DNA from: Calendula officinalis | Lineage: Eukaryota > Streptophyta > Magnoliopsida > Asterales > Asteraceae | DNA: 64,000 bases | Direction: 5' to 3' | Assembly: GCA_963853835.1 (NCBI GenBank) | Contig: OY970824.1 | Coordinates: 47,021,104-47,085,103, forward strand | Shown here: piece by piece, positions 1 to 9,331 of the stretch | Layout: each line of letters begins with the position of its first letter | Position numbering within the stretch: the stretch's first letter is position 1 | Notes under the pieces: generated by a model | Database searches by the model: none | What the model was told of the DNA's origin: nothing | The model's input: only the letters and a program-made list of their open reading frames with translations | Position numbers and translations under genes: made by a program

Positions 1-190
1 GTTCGGGCCGAAGTGGTGTTCGGGCCGAAGTTCGGTGTTCGGGCCGAGGATGATGTTCGGGCCGAGGTTGAAGTTCGGGCCGAGGTCGGAGTTCGGGCCG
101 AGGTTGAAGTTCGGGCCGAAAATGAAGTTCGGGCCGGGAACAGTGAAGAGTTCGGGCCGAACTTGTTCTTGGCAGTGACGAACGAACCAG
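1..190 (+). repeat. Partial monomer at left edge, cut at its linker
   Basis: The window opens inside a dyad block. The linker starts normally (TTGTTCTTGGCAGTGACG, GAACCAG) but stops after CCAGCT and is joined directly to GAAGAGTTCGGG of the next monomer. The rest of the linker, from ATTTTGGTTACTCG to GGATATT, is absent. This breakpoint differs from the recurrent type E deletion. Confidence 0.85.
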
Positions 191-545
191 CTGAAGAGTT
201 CGGGCCGAAGAGTGATGTTCGGGCTGAAGTGGTGTTCGGGCCGAAGTGGGATGTTCGGGCCGAAGTGGTGTTCGGGCCGAAGTTCGGTGTTCGGGCCGAG
301 GATGATGTTCGGGCCGAGGTTGAAGTTCGGGCCGAGGTCGGAGTTCGGGCCGAGGTCGGAGTTCGGGCCGAGGTTGAAGTTCGGGCCGAAAATGAAGTTC
401 GGGCCGGGAACAGTGAAGAGTTCGGGCCGAACTTGTTCTTGGCAGTGACGAACGAACCAGCTATTTTGGTTACTCGTGGGCGTGAAACGGACACCCGAGC
501 TGAAAGTTATGAATGTTTTAGTATAGCACCTTTTGTCACACAATC
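191..545 (+). repeat. Type B monomer lacking its start word, one extra subrepeat
   Basis: This monomer begins at the deletion junction and then follows the type B pattern seen at 4673-5016, including TTCGGGCTGAAGTGG in the second subrepeat. It has two consecutive GGTCGGA subrepeats where the 4673 copy has one, so the offset between the two copies changes from 4,489 to 4,471 bp within this monomer. Confidence 0.85.
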
Positions 546-3500
546 TTGGATATTGAAGAGTTCGTGCCGAAGAGGGATGTTCGGGCCGAAGTGGTGTTCG
601 GGCCGAAGTGGGATGTTCGGGCCGAAGTGGTGTTCGGGCCGAAGTTCGGTGTTCGGGCCGAGCATGATGTTCGGGCCGAGGTTGAAGTTCAGACCGAGGT
701 CGGAGTTCGGGCCGAGGTTGAAGTTCGGGCCGAGGTTGCTGTTCGGGCCGAAAATGAAGTTCGGGCCGGGAACAGTGAAGAGTTCGGGCCGAACTTGTTC
801 TTGGCAGCGACGAACGAACCGGCTATTTTGGTTACTCGTGGGCGTGAAACGGACACCCGAGCTGAAAGTTATGAATGTTTTAGTATAGCACCTTTTGTCA
901 CACAATCTTGGATATTGAAGAGTTCGGGCCGAAGAGGGATGTTCGGGCCGAAGTGGTGTTCGGGCCGAAGTGGGATGTTCAGGCCGAAGTGGTGTTCGGG
1001 CTGAAGTTCGGTGTTCGGGCCGAGAATGATGTTCGGGCCGAGGTCGGAGTTCGGGCCGAGGTTGAAGTTCGGGCCGAGGTTGAAGTTCGGGCCGAAAATG
1101 AAGTTCGGGCCGGGAACAGTGAATAGTTTGGGCCGAACTTGTTCTTGGCAGTGACGAACGAACCGGCTATTTTGGTTACTCGTGGGCGTGAAACGGACAC
1201 CCGAGCTGAAAGTTATGAATTTTTTAGTATAGCTCCTTTTGTCACACAATCTTGGATATTGAAGAGTTCGGGCCGAAGAGGGATGTTCCGGCCGAAGTGG
1301 TGTTCGGGCCGAAGTGGTGTTCGGGCCGAAGTGGGATGTTCGGGCCGAAGTGGTGTTCGGGCTGAAGTTCGGTGTTCGGGCCGAGAATGATGTTCGGGCC
1401 GAGGTCGAAGTTCGGGCCGAGGTTGAAGTTCGGGCCGAGGTTGAAGTTCGGGCCGAAAATGAAGTTCGGGCCGGGAACAGTGAAGAGTTCGGGCCGAACT
1501 TGTTCTTGGCAGTGACGAACGAACCAGCTATTTTGGTTACTCGTGAGCGTGAAACGGACACCTGAGCTGAAAGTTATGAATGTTTTAGTATAGCACCTTT
1601 TGTCACACAATCTTGGATATTGAAGAGTTCGGGCCGGAGAGTGATGTTCGGGCCGAAGTGGTGTTCGGGCCGAAGTGTGAGGTTCGGGCCGAAGTGGTGT
1701 TCGGGCCTAAGTTTGGTGTTCGGGACGAGGATGATGTTCGGGCCGAGGTTGACGTTCGGGCCGAGGTCGGAGTTCGGGCCGAGGTTGAAGTTCGGGCCGA
1801 AAATGAAGTTCGGGCCGGGAACAGTGAAGAGTTCGGGCCGAACTTGTTCTTGGCAGTGACGAACGAACCAGCTATTTTGGTTACTCGTGGGCGTGAAACG
1901 GACACCCGAGCTGAAAGTTATGAATGTTTTAGTATAGCACCTTTTGTCACACAATCGTGGATATTGAAGAGTTCCTGCCGAAGAGGGATGTTCGGGTCGA
2001 AGTGGTGTTCGGGCCGAAGTTCGGTGTTCAGGCCGAGCATGTTGTTCGGGCCGAGGTTGAAGTTCGGGCCGAGGTCGGAGTTCGGGCCGAGGTTGAAGTT
2101 CGGGCCGAGGTTGAAGTTCGGGCCGAAAATGAAGTTCGGGCCGGGAACAGTGAAGAGTTCGGGCCGAACTTGTTCTTGGCAGTGACGAACGAACCAGCTA
2201 TTTTGGTTACTCGTGGGCGTGAAACGGACACCCGAGCTGAAAGTTATGAATGTTTTAGTATAGCACCTTTTGTCACACAATCTTGGATATTGAAGAGTTC
2301 GGACCGAAGAGGGATGTTCCGGCCGAAGTGGTGTTCGGGCCGAAGTGGGATGTTCGGGCCGAAGTGGTGTTCGGGCTGAAGTTCGGTGTTCGGGCCGAGA
2401 ATGATGTTCGGGCCGAGGTCGGAGTTCGGGCCGAGGTTGAAGTTCGGGCCGAGGTTGAAGTTCGGGCCGAAAATGAAGTTCGGGCCGGGAACAATGAAGA
2501 GTTCGGGCCGAACTTGTTCTTGGCAGTGACGAACGAACCAGCTATTTTGGTTACTCGTGGGCGTGAAACAGACACCTAAGCTGAAAGTTATGAATTTTTT
2601 AGTATAGCACCTTTTGTCACACAATCTTGGATATTGAAGAGTTCGGGCCGAAGAGGCATGTTCGGGCCGAAGTGGTGTTCGGGCCGAAGTGGGATGTTCG
2701 GGCCGAAGTGGTGTTCGGGCTGAAGTTCGGTGTTCGGGCCGAGAATGATGTTCGGGCCGAGGTCGGAGTTCGGGCCGAGGTTGAAGTTCGGGCCGAGGTT
2801 GAAGTTCGGGCCGAAAATGAAGTTCGGGCCGGGAACAATGAAGAGTTCGGGCCGAACTTGTTCTTTGCAGTGACGAACGAACCAGCTATTTTGGTTACTC
2901 GTGGGCGTGAAACAGACACCTAAGCTGAAAGTTATGAATTTTTTAGTATAGCACCTTTTGTCACACAATCTTGGATATTGAAGAGTTCGGGCCGAAGAGG
3001 GATGTTCGGGCCGAAGTGGTGTTCGGGCCGAAGTGGGATGTTCGGGCCGAAGTGGTGTTCGGGCCGAAGTTCGGTGTTCGGGCCGAGGATGATGTTCGGG
3101 CCGAGGTTGAAGTTCGGGCCGAGGTCGGAGTTCGGGCCGAGGTAGAAGTTCGGGCCGAAAATGAAGTTCGGGCCGGGAACTGTGAAGAGTTCGGGCCGAA
3201 CTTGTTCTTGGCAGTGATGAACGAACCATCTATTTTGGTTACTCGTGGGCGTGAAACGGACACCCGAGCTGAAAGTTATGAATGTTTTAGTATAGCACCT
3301 TTTGTCACACAATCTTGGATATTGAAGAGTTCGGGCCGAAGAGGGATGTTCCGGCCGAAGTGGTGTTCGGGCCGAAGTGGGATGTTCGGGCCGAAGTGGT
3401 GTTCGGGCTGAAGTTCGGTGTTCGGGCCGAGAATGATGTTCGGGCCGAGGTCGGAGTTCGGGCCGAGGTTGAAGTTCGGGCCGAGGTTGAAGTTCGGGCC

Positions 3501-4672
3501 GAAAATGAAGTTCGGGCCGGGAACAGTGAAGAGTTCAGACCGAACTTGTTCTTGGCAGTGACGAACGAACCAGCTATTTTGGTTACTCGTGGGCATGAAA
3601 CGGACACCTGAGCTGAAACTTATGAATGTTTCAGTATAGCACCTTTTGTCACACAATCTTGGATATTGAAGAGTTCGGGCCAAAGAGGGATGTTCGGGCC
3701 GAAGTGGTGTTCGGACCGAAGTGGGATCTTCGGGCCGAAGTGGTGTTGGGGCCGAAGTTCGGTGTTTGGGCCGAGGATGATGTTCGAGCCGAGGTTGAAG
3801 TTTGGGCTGAGGTCGGAGTTCGGGCCGAGGTTGAAGTTCGGGCCGAAAATGAAGTTCGGGCCGGGAATAGTGAAGAGTTCGGGCCGAACTTGTTCTTGGC
3901 AGTGACGAACGAACCAACTATTTTGCTTACTCGTGGGCATGAAACGGACACCCGAACTGAAAGTTATGAATGTTTTAGTATAGCACCTTTTGTCACACAA
4001 TCTTGGATATTGAAGAGTTCGTGCCGAAGAGGGATGTTCCGGCCGAAGTGGTGTTCGGGCCGAAGTGGGATGTTCTGGCCGAAGTGGTGTTCGGGCTGAA
4101 GTTCAGTGTTCGGGCCGAGATTGATGTTCGGGCCGAGGTCGGAGTTCGGGCCGAGGTTGAAGTTCGGGCCAAGGTTGAAGTTCGGGCCGAAAATGAAGTT
4201 CGGGCCGGGAACAGTGAAGAGTTCGGGCCGAACTTGTTCTTGGCAGTGACGAACGAACCGGCTATTTTGGTTACTCGTGGGCGTGAAACGGACACCCGAG
4301 CTGAAAGTTATGAATGTTTTAGTATAGCACCTTTTGTCACACAATCTTGGATATTGAAGAGTTCGGGCCGAAGAGGGATGTTCGGGCCGAAGTGGTGTTC
4401 GGGCCGAAGTGGGATGTTCGGGCCGAAGTGGTGTTAGGGCCGAAGTTCGGTGTTCGGGCCGAGGATGATGTTCGGGCCGAGGTCGGAGTTCGGGCCGAGG
4501 TTGAAGTTCGGGCCGAAAATGAAGTTCGGGCCGGGAACAGTGAAGAGTTCGGGCCGAACTTGTTCTTGGCAGAGACGAACGAACCAGCTATTTTGCTTAC
4601 TCGTGGGCGTGAAACGGACACCCGAACTGAAAGTTATGAATGTTTTAGTATAGCACCTTTTGTCACACAATC

Positions 4673-5016
4673 TTGGATATTGAAGAGTTCGGGCCGAAGA
4701 GTGATGTTCGGGCTGAAGTGGTGTTCGGGCCGAAGTGGGATGTTCGGGCCGAAGTGGTGTTCGGGCCGAAGTTCGGTGTTCGGGCCGAGGATGATGTTCG
4801 GGCCGAGGTTGAAGTTCGGGCCGAGGTCGGAGTTCGGGCCGAGGTTGAAGTTCGGGCCGAAAATGAAGTTCGGGCCGGGAACAGTGAAGAGTTCGGGCCG
4901 AACTTGTTCTTGGCAGTGACGAACGAACCAGCTATTTTGGTTACTCGTGGGCGTGAAACGGACACCCGAGCTGAAAGTTATGAATGTTTTAGTATAGCAC
5001 CTTTTGTCACACAATC
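4673..5016 (+). repeat. Reference 344-bp monomer, type B
   Basis: This monomer serves as a reference. After the 15-bp TTGGATATTGAAGAG start come dyad subrepeats of 19, 17, 19, 17, 19, 18, 18, 18, 18, 18 and 23 bp, then a final TTCGGGCCGAAC, then the linker. The type B signature is GAAGAGTGATG in the first subrepeat, GAGGATGATG in the sixth, and the order GGTTGAA, GGTCGGA, GGTTGAA in the next three. Type B monomers recur through the array, for example at 23650, 42141, 43807 and 49113. The length of 344 leaves remainder 2 on division by 3, so consecutive monomers are not in the same reading frame. Type names are mine. Confidence 0.93.
4688..4903 (+). repeat. Internal minisatellite block: 12 dyad subrepeats
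   Basis: Within the reference monomer, 216 bp consist of twelve consecutive units beginning TTCGGGCCGA or a one-base variant such as TTCGGGCTGA. The commonest unit is TTCGGGCCGAGGTTGAAG (18 bp). In the 5' part, units ending AAGTGGTG (17 bp) alternate with units ending AAGTGGGATG (19 bp), so each pair still sums to 36 bp. The last full unit, TTCGGGCCGGGAACAGTG plus five bases, is 23 bp. The same block, with gains and losses of subrepeats, is present in essentially every monomer. Replication slippage or unequal exchange between subrepeats would explain the 18-bp length classes. Confidence 0.95.
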
Positions 5017-5031
5017 TTGGATATTGAAGAG
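4904..5031 (+). repeat. 128-bp conserved linker of the monomer
   Basis: This is the part of the monomer that lacks the dyad subrepeat. It runs from TTGTTCTTGGCAG through CGTGGGCGTGAAACGGACAC and TTATGAATGTTTTAGTATAG to GGATATTGAAGAG of the next monomer. It is more A+T-rich than the block and almost constant in length. It carries a small set of linked substitutions that define haplotypes: CCAGCTATTTTGGTT or CCAACTATTTTGCTT; CCCGAGCTG, CCCGAACTG or CCTGAGCTG; GGCAGTGACG, GGCAGAGACG or GGCAGTGATG; TTGTTCTTGG or TTGATCTTGG. It also supplies the stop triplets that close most reading frames: TGGCAGTGA in one frame and GTTTTAGTATAG in another. No known RNA or protein-binding motif was recognised. 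Confidence 0.93.
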
Positions 5032-5378
5032 TTCGTGCCGAAGAGGGATGTTCGGGCCGAAGTGGTGTTCGGGCCGAAGTGGGATGTTCGGGCCGAAGTG
5101 GTGTTCGGGCCGAAGTTCGGTGTTCGGGCCGAGCATGATGTTCGGGCCGAGGTTGAAGTTCAGACCGAGGTCGGAGTTCGGGCCGAGGTTGAAGTTCGGG
5201 CCGAGGTTGCTGTTCGGGCCGAAAATGAAGTTCGGGCCGGGAACAGTGAAGAGTTCGGGCCGAACTTGTTCTTGGCAGCGACGAACGAACCGGCTATTTT
5301 GGTTACTCGTGGGCGTGAAACGGACACCCGAGCTGAAAGTTATGAATGTTTTAGTATAGCACCTTTTGTCACACAATC
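5017..5378 (+). repeat. Type C monomer, 362 bp (exemplar)
   Basis: Type C begins TTCGTGCCGAAGAGGG instead of TTCGGGCCGAAG, has GAGCATGATG in the sixth subrepeat, and carries one additional 18-bp subrepeat, giving 362 bp. This copy also has the local variants TTCAGACCGAGG and GGTTGCTG. Other type C copies start at 546, 8970, 22258, 24012, 28440, 31127, 32539 and 40765. Confidence 0.9.
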
Positions 5379-7785
5379 TTGGATATTGAAGAGTTCGGGC
5401 CGAAGAGGGATGTTCGGGCCGAAGTGGTGTTCGGGCCGAAGTGGGATGTTCAGGCCGAAGTGGTGTTCGGGCTGAAGTTCGGTGTTCGGGCCGAGAATGA
5501 TGTTCGGGCCGAGGTCGGAGTTCGGGCCGAGGTTGAAGTTCGGGCCGAGGTTGAAGTTCGGGCCGAAAATGAAGTTCGGGCCGGGAACAGTGAATAGTTT
5601 GGGCCGAACTTGTTCTTGGCAGTGACGAACGAACCGGCTATTTTGGTTACTCGTGGGCGTGAAACGGACACCCGAGCTGAAAGTTATGAATTTTTTAGTA
5701 TAGCTCCTTTTGTCACACAATCTTGGATATTGAAGAGTTCGGGCCGAAGAGGGATGTTCCGGCCGAAGTGGTGTTCGGGCCGAAGTGGTGTTCGGGCCGA
5801 AGTGGGATGTTCGGGCCGAAGTGGTGTTCGGGCTGAAGTTCGGTGTTCGGGCCGAGAATGATGTTCGGGCCGAGGTCGAAGTTCGGGCCGAGGTTGAAGT
5901 TCGGGCCGAGGTTGAAGTTCGGGCCGAAAATGAAGTTCGGGCCGGGAACAGTGAAGAGTTCGGGCCGAACTTGTTCTTGGCAGTGACGAACGAACCAGCT
6001 ATTTTGGTTACTCGTGAGCGTGAAACGGACACCTGAGCTGAAAGTTATGAATGTTTTAGTATAGCACCTTTTGTCACACAATCTTGGATATTGAAGAGTT
6101 CGGGCCGGAGAGTGATGTTCGGGCCGAAGTGGTGTTCGGGCCGAAGTGTGATGTTCGGGCCGAAGTGGTGTTCGGGCCTAAGTTTGGTGTTCGGGACGAG
6201 GATGATGTTCGGGCCGAGGTTGACGTTCGGGCCGAGGTCGGAGTTCGGGCCGAGGTTGAAGTTCGGGCCGAAAATGAAGTTCGGGCCGGGAACAGTGAAG
6301 AGTTCGGGCCGAACTTGTTCTTGGCAGTGACGAACGAACCAGCTATTTTGGTTACTCGTGGGCGTGAAACGGACACCCGAGCTGAAAGTTATGAATGTTT
6401 TAGTATAGCACCTTTTGTCACACAATCGTGGATATTGAAGAGTTCCTGCCGAAGAGGGATGTTCGGGTCGAAGTGGTGTTCGGGCCGAAGTTCGGTGTTC
6501 AGGCCGAGCATGTTGTTCGGGCCGAGGTTGAAGTTCGGGCCGAGGTCGGAGTTCGGGCCGAGGTTGAAGTTCGGGCCGAGGTTGAAGTTCGGGCCGAAAA
6601 TGAAGTTCGGGCCGGGAACAGTGAAGAGTTCGGGCCGAACTTGTTCTTGGCAGTGACGAACGAACCAGCTATTTTGGTTACTCGTGGGCGTGAAACGGAC
6701 ACCCGAGCTGAAAGTTATGAATGTTTTAGTATAGCACCTTTTGTCACACAATCTTGGATATTGAAGAGTTCGGACCGAAGAGGGATGTTCCGGCCGAAGT
6801 GGTGTTCGGGCCGAAGTGGGATGTTCGGGCCGAAGTGGTGTTCGGGCTGAAGTTCGGTGTTCGGGCCGAGAATGATGTTCGGGCCGAGGTCGGAGTTCGG
6901 GCCGAGGTTGAAGTTCGGGCCGAGGTTGAAGTTCGGGCCGAAAATGAAGTTCGGGCCGGGAACAATGAAGAGTTCGGGCCGAACTTGTTCTTGGCAGTGA
7001 CGAACGAACCAGCTATTTTGGTTACTCGTGGGCGTGAAACAGACACCTAAGCTGAAAGTTATGAATTTTTTAGTATAGCACCTTTTGTCACACAATCTTG
7101 GATATTGAAGAGTTCGGGCCGAAGAGGCATGTTCGGGCCGAAGTGGTGTTCGGGCCGAAGTGGGATGTTCGGGCCGAAGTGGTGTTCGGGCTGAAGTTCG
7201 GTGTTCGGGCCGAGAATGATGTTCGGGCCGAGGTCGGAGTTCGGGCCGAGGTTGAAGTTCGGGCCGAGGTTGAAGTTCGGGCCGAAAATGAAGTTCGGGC
7301 CGGGAACAATGAAGAGTTCGGGCCGAACTTGTTCTTTGCAGTGACGAACGAACCAGCTATTTTGGTTACTCGTGGGCGTGAAACAGACACCTAAGCTGAA
7401 AGTTATGAATTTTTTAGTATAGCACCTTTTGTCACACAATCTTGGATATTGAAGAGTTCGGGCCGAAGAGGGATGTTCGGGCCGAAGTGGTGTTCGGGCC
7501 GAAGTGGGATGTTCGGGCCGAAGTGGTGTTCGGGCCGAAGTTCGGTGTTCGGGCCGAGGATGATGTTCGGGCCGAGGTTGAAGTTCGGGCCGAGGTCGGA
7601 GTTCGGGCCGAGGTAGAAGTTCGGGCCGAAAATGAAGTTCGGGCCGGGAACTGTGAAGAGTTCGGGCCGAACTTGTTCTTGGCAGTGATGAACGAACCAT
7701 CTATTTTGGTTACTCGTGGGCGTGAAACGGACACCCGAGCTGAAAGTTATGAATGTTTTAGTATAGCACCTTTTGTCACACAATC
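5017..7785 (+). repeat. Same HOR, partial second copy (8 monomers)
   Basis: Monomers at 5017, 5379, 5723, 6084, 6428, 6754, 7098 and 7442 repeat 546-3314 in order with almost no differences. The copy then ends and the array continues with a linker-deleted monomer at 7786. Near identity over about 2.8 kb implies a recent duplication compared with the divergence between neighbouring monomers. Confidence 0.92.
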
Positions 7786-8000
7786 TTGGATATTGAAGAG
7801 TTCGGGCCGAAGAGGGATGTTCGGGCCGAAGTGGTGTTCGGGCCGAAGTGGGATGTTCGGGCCGAAGTGGTGTTCGGGCCGAAGTTCGGTGTTCGGGCCG
7901 AGAATGATGTTCGGGCCGAGGTCGAAGTTCGGGCCGAGGTCGGAGTTCGGGCCGAGGTTGAAGTTCGGGCCGAAAATGAAGTTCGGGCCGGGAACAGTGG

Positions 8001-8029
8001 AGAGTTTGGGCACCTTTTGTCACACAATC
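8001..8029 (+). repeat. Linker-deletion junction 1 (TTTGGGCACC)
   Basis: This is the leftmost of 15 identical 100-bp linker deletions. The block upstream lacks the TTCGGTCCG mark of later type E monomers, and it reads GGAACAGTGGAGAG. It could be an early form of type E or a recombinant. Confidence 0.9.
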
Positions 8030-8753
8030 TTGGATATTGAAGAGTTCGGGCTGAAGAGTGATGTTCGGGCCGAAGTGGTGTTCGGGCCGAAGTGGGATGG
8101 TCGGGCCGAAGTGGTGTTCGGGCCGAAGTTCGGTGTTCGGGCCGAGGATGATGTTCTGGCCGAGGTTGAAGTTCGGGCTGAGGTCGGAGTTCGGGCCGAA
8201 AATGAAGTCCGGGCCGGGAACAGTGAAGAGTTCGGGCCGAACTTGTTCTTGGCAGTGACGAACGAACCAGCTATTTTGGTTACTCGTGGGCGTGAAACGG
8301 ACACCCGAGCAGAAAGTTATGAATGTTTTAGTATAGCACCTTTTGTCACACAATCTTGGATATTGAAGAGTTCGTGCTGAAGAGGGATGTTCGGGCCGAA
8401 GTGGTGTTCAGGCCGAAGTGGGATGTTCGGGCCGAAGTGGTGTTCGGGCCGAAGAGTGGTGTTCGGGCCGAAGTTCGGTGTTCGGGCCGAGGATGGTGTT
8501 CGGGCCGAGGTCGGAGTTCGGGCCGAGGTTGAAGTTAGGGCCGGGTTGAAGTTCGGGCCGAGGTTGAAGTTCGGGCCGAGGTTGAAGTTCGGGCCGAAAA
8601 TGAAGTTCGGGACGGGAACAGTGAAGAGTTCGGGCCGAACTTGTTCTTGGCAGTGACGAACGAACCAGCTATTTTGCTTACTCGTGGGCGTGAAACGGAC
8701 ACCCGAACTGAAAGTTATAAATGTTTTAGTATAGCACCTTTTGTCACACAATC

Positions 8754-8969
8754 TTGGATATTGAAGAGTTCGGGCCGAAGAGGGATGTTCGGGCCGAAGT
8801 GGTGTTCGGGCCGAAATGAAGTTCGGGCCAGGAACAGTGAAGAGTTCGGGCTGAACTTGTTCTTGGCAGTGACAAACGAACCATCTATTTTGGTTACTCG
8901 TGGGCGTGAAACGGACACCCGAGCTGAAAGTTATGAATGTTTTAGTATAGCACCTTTTGTCACACAATC
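8754..8969 (+). repeat. Contracted 216-bp monomer
   Basis: After two dyad subrepeats the sequence jumps to GGGCCGAAATGAAG and the block end. Most of the dyad block is lost while the linker is intact, the converse of type E. Analogues are at 40548-40764, 45500-45716, 47483-47699 and 50806-51022; these read GGGCCGAAAATGA without the missing A. Confidence 0.88.
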
Positions 8970-9331
8970 TTGGATATTGAAGAGTTCGTGCCGAAGAGGG
9001 ATGTTCGGGCCGAAGTGGTGTTCGGGCCGAAGTGGGATGTTCGGGCCGAAGTGGTGTTCGGGCCGAAGTTCGGTGTTCGGGCCGAGCATGATGTTCGGGC
9101 CGAGGTTGAAGTTCGGGCCGAGGTCGGAGTTCGTGCCGAGGTTGAAGTTCGGGCCGAGGTTGAAGTTCGGGCCGAAAATGAAGTTCGGGCCGGGAACTGT
9201 GAAGAGTTCGGGCCGAACTTGTTCTTGGCAGTGACGAACGAACCGGCTATTTTTGTTACTCGTGGGCGTGAAACGGACACCCGAGCTGAAAGTTATGAAT
9301 GTTTTAGTATAGCACCTTTTGTCACACAATC

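Larger units (their letters stand above)
546..5016 (+). repeat. 13-monomer HOR of 4,471 bp, first copy
   Basis: Monomers start at 546, 908, 1252, 1613, 1957, 2283, 2627, 2971, 3315, 3659, 4003, 4347 and 4673, with lengths of 326-362 bp. The first eight recur in the same order exactly 4,471 bp downstream, with rare private variants conserved: TTCAGACCGAGG near 690, GGTTGCTG near 735, the extra 17-bp subrepeat near 1310, GGACGAGG near 1733 and CCTAAGCTG near 2577. The only difference I noticed while reading is at 1681 (GTGAGGTTC against GTGATGTTC). The correspondence fails within the 3315 monomer, which is type A here but a type B/E-like monomer at 7786. Confidence 0.92.
7786..9331 (+). repeat. 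Mixed segment: E, G, expanded, contracted and C monomers
   Basis: Five dissimilar monomers occur in a row: 7786 (244 bp, linker-deleted), 8030 (326 bp, type G), 8356 (398 bp, with an extra AAGAGTGGTG subrepeat and several additional GGTTGAAG subrepeats), 8754 (216 bp, most of the dyad block missing) and 8970 (362 bp, type C). The 8356 monomer contains the irregular AGTTAGGGCCGGGTTG near 8534, where bases are lost within a subrepeat. From 8030 on, the same succession recurs at 39823-41108. Confidence 0.88.

Noticed and set aside
4688..4903. CRISPR array (short repeats at regular spacing)
   Set aside because: The 18-bp units are contiguous with no unique spacers, and no cas genes are present.
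4688..4903. Plasmid-type iteron origin
   Set aside because: Spacing and dyads resemble iterons, but the units recur about two thousand times over 64 kb with no replication gene or other bacterial sequence.
4869..4903. G-quadruplex-forming cluster
   Set aside because: There is usually only one GGG run per 18 bp, with loops of about 15 bases, too long for a convincing canonical quadruplex.
4673..5016. CENP-B box in the monomer
   Set aside because: I looked for TTCGNNNNANNCGGG on both strands. The dyad contains TTCG and CGGG, but G replaces the required A and the spacing fails; no match was found in block or linker.
4904..5031. tRNA/SINE-derived or RNA-gene origin of the linker
   Set aside because: I could not find A- and B-box promoter words or a cloverleaf; the TTTT runs are short and internal.
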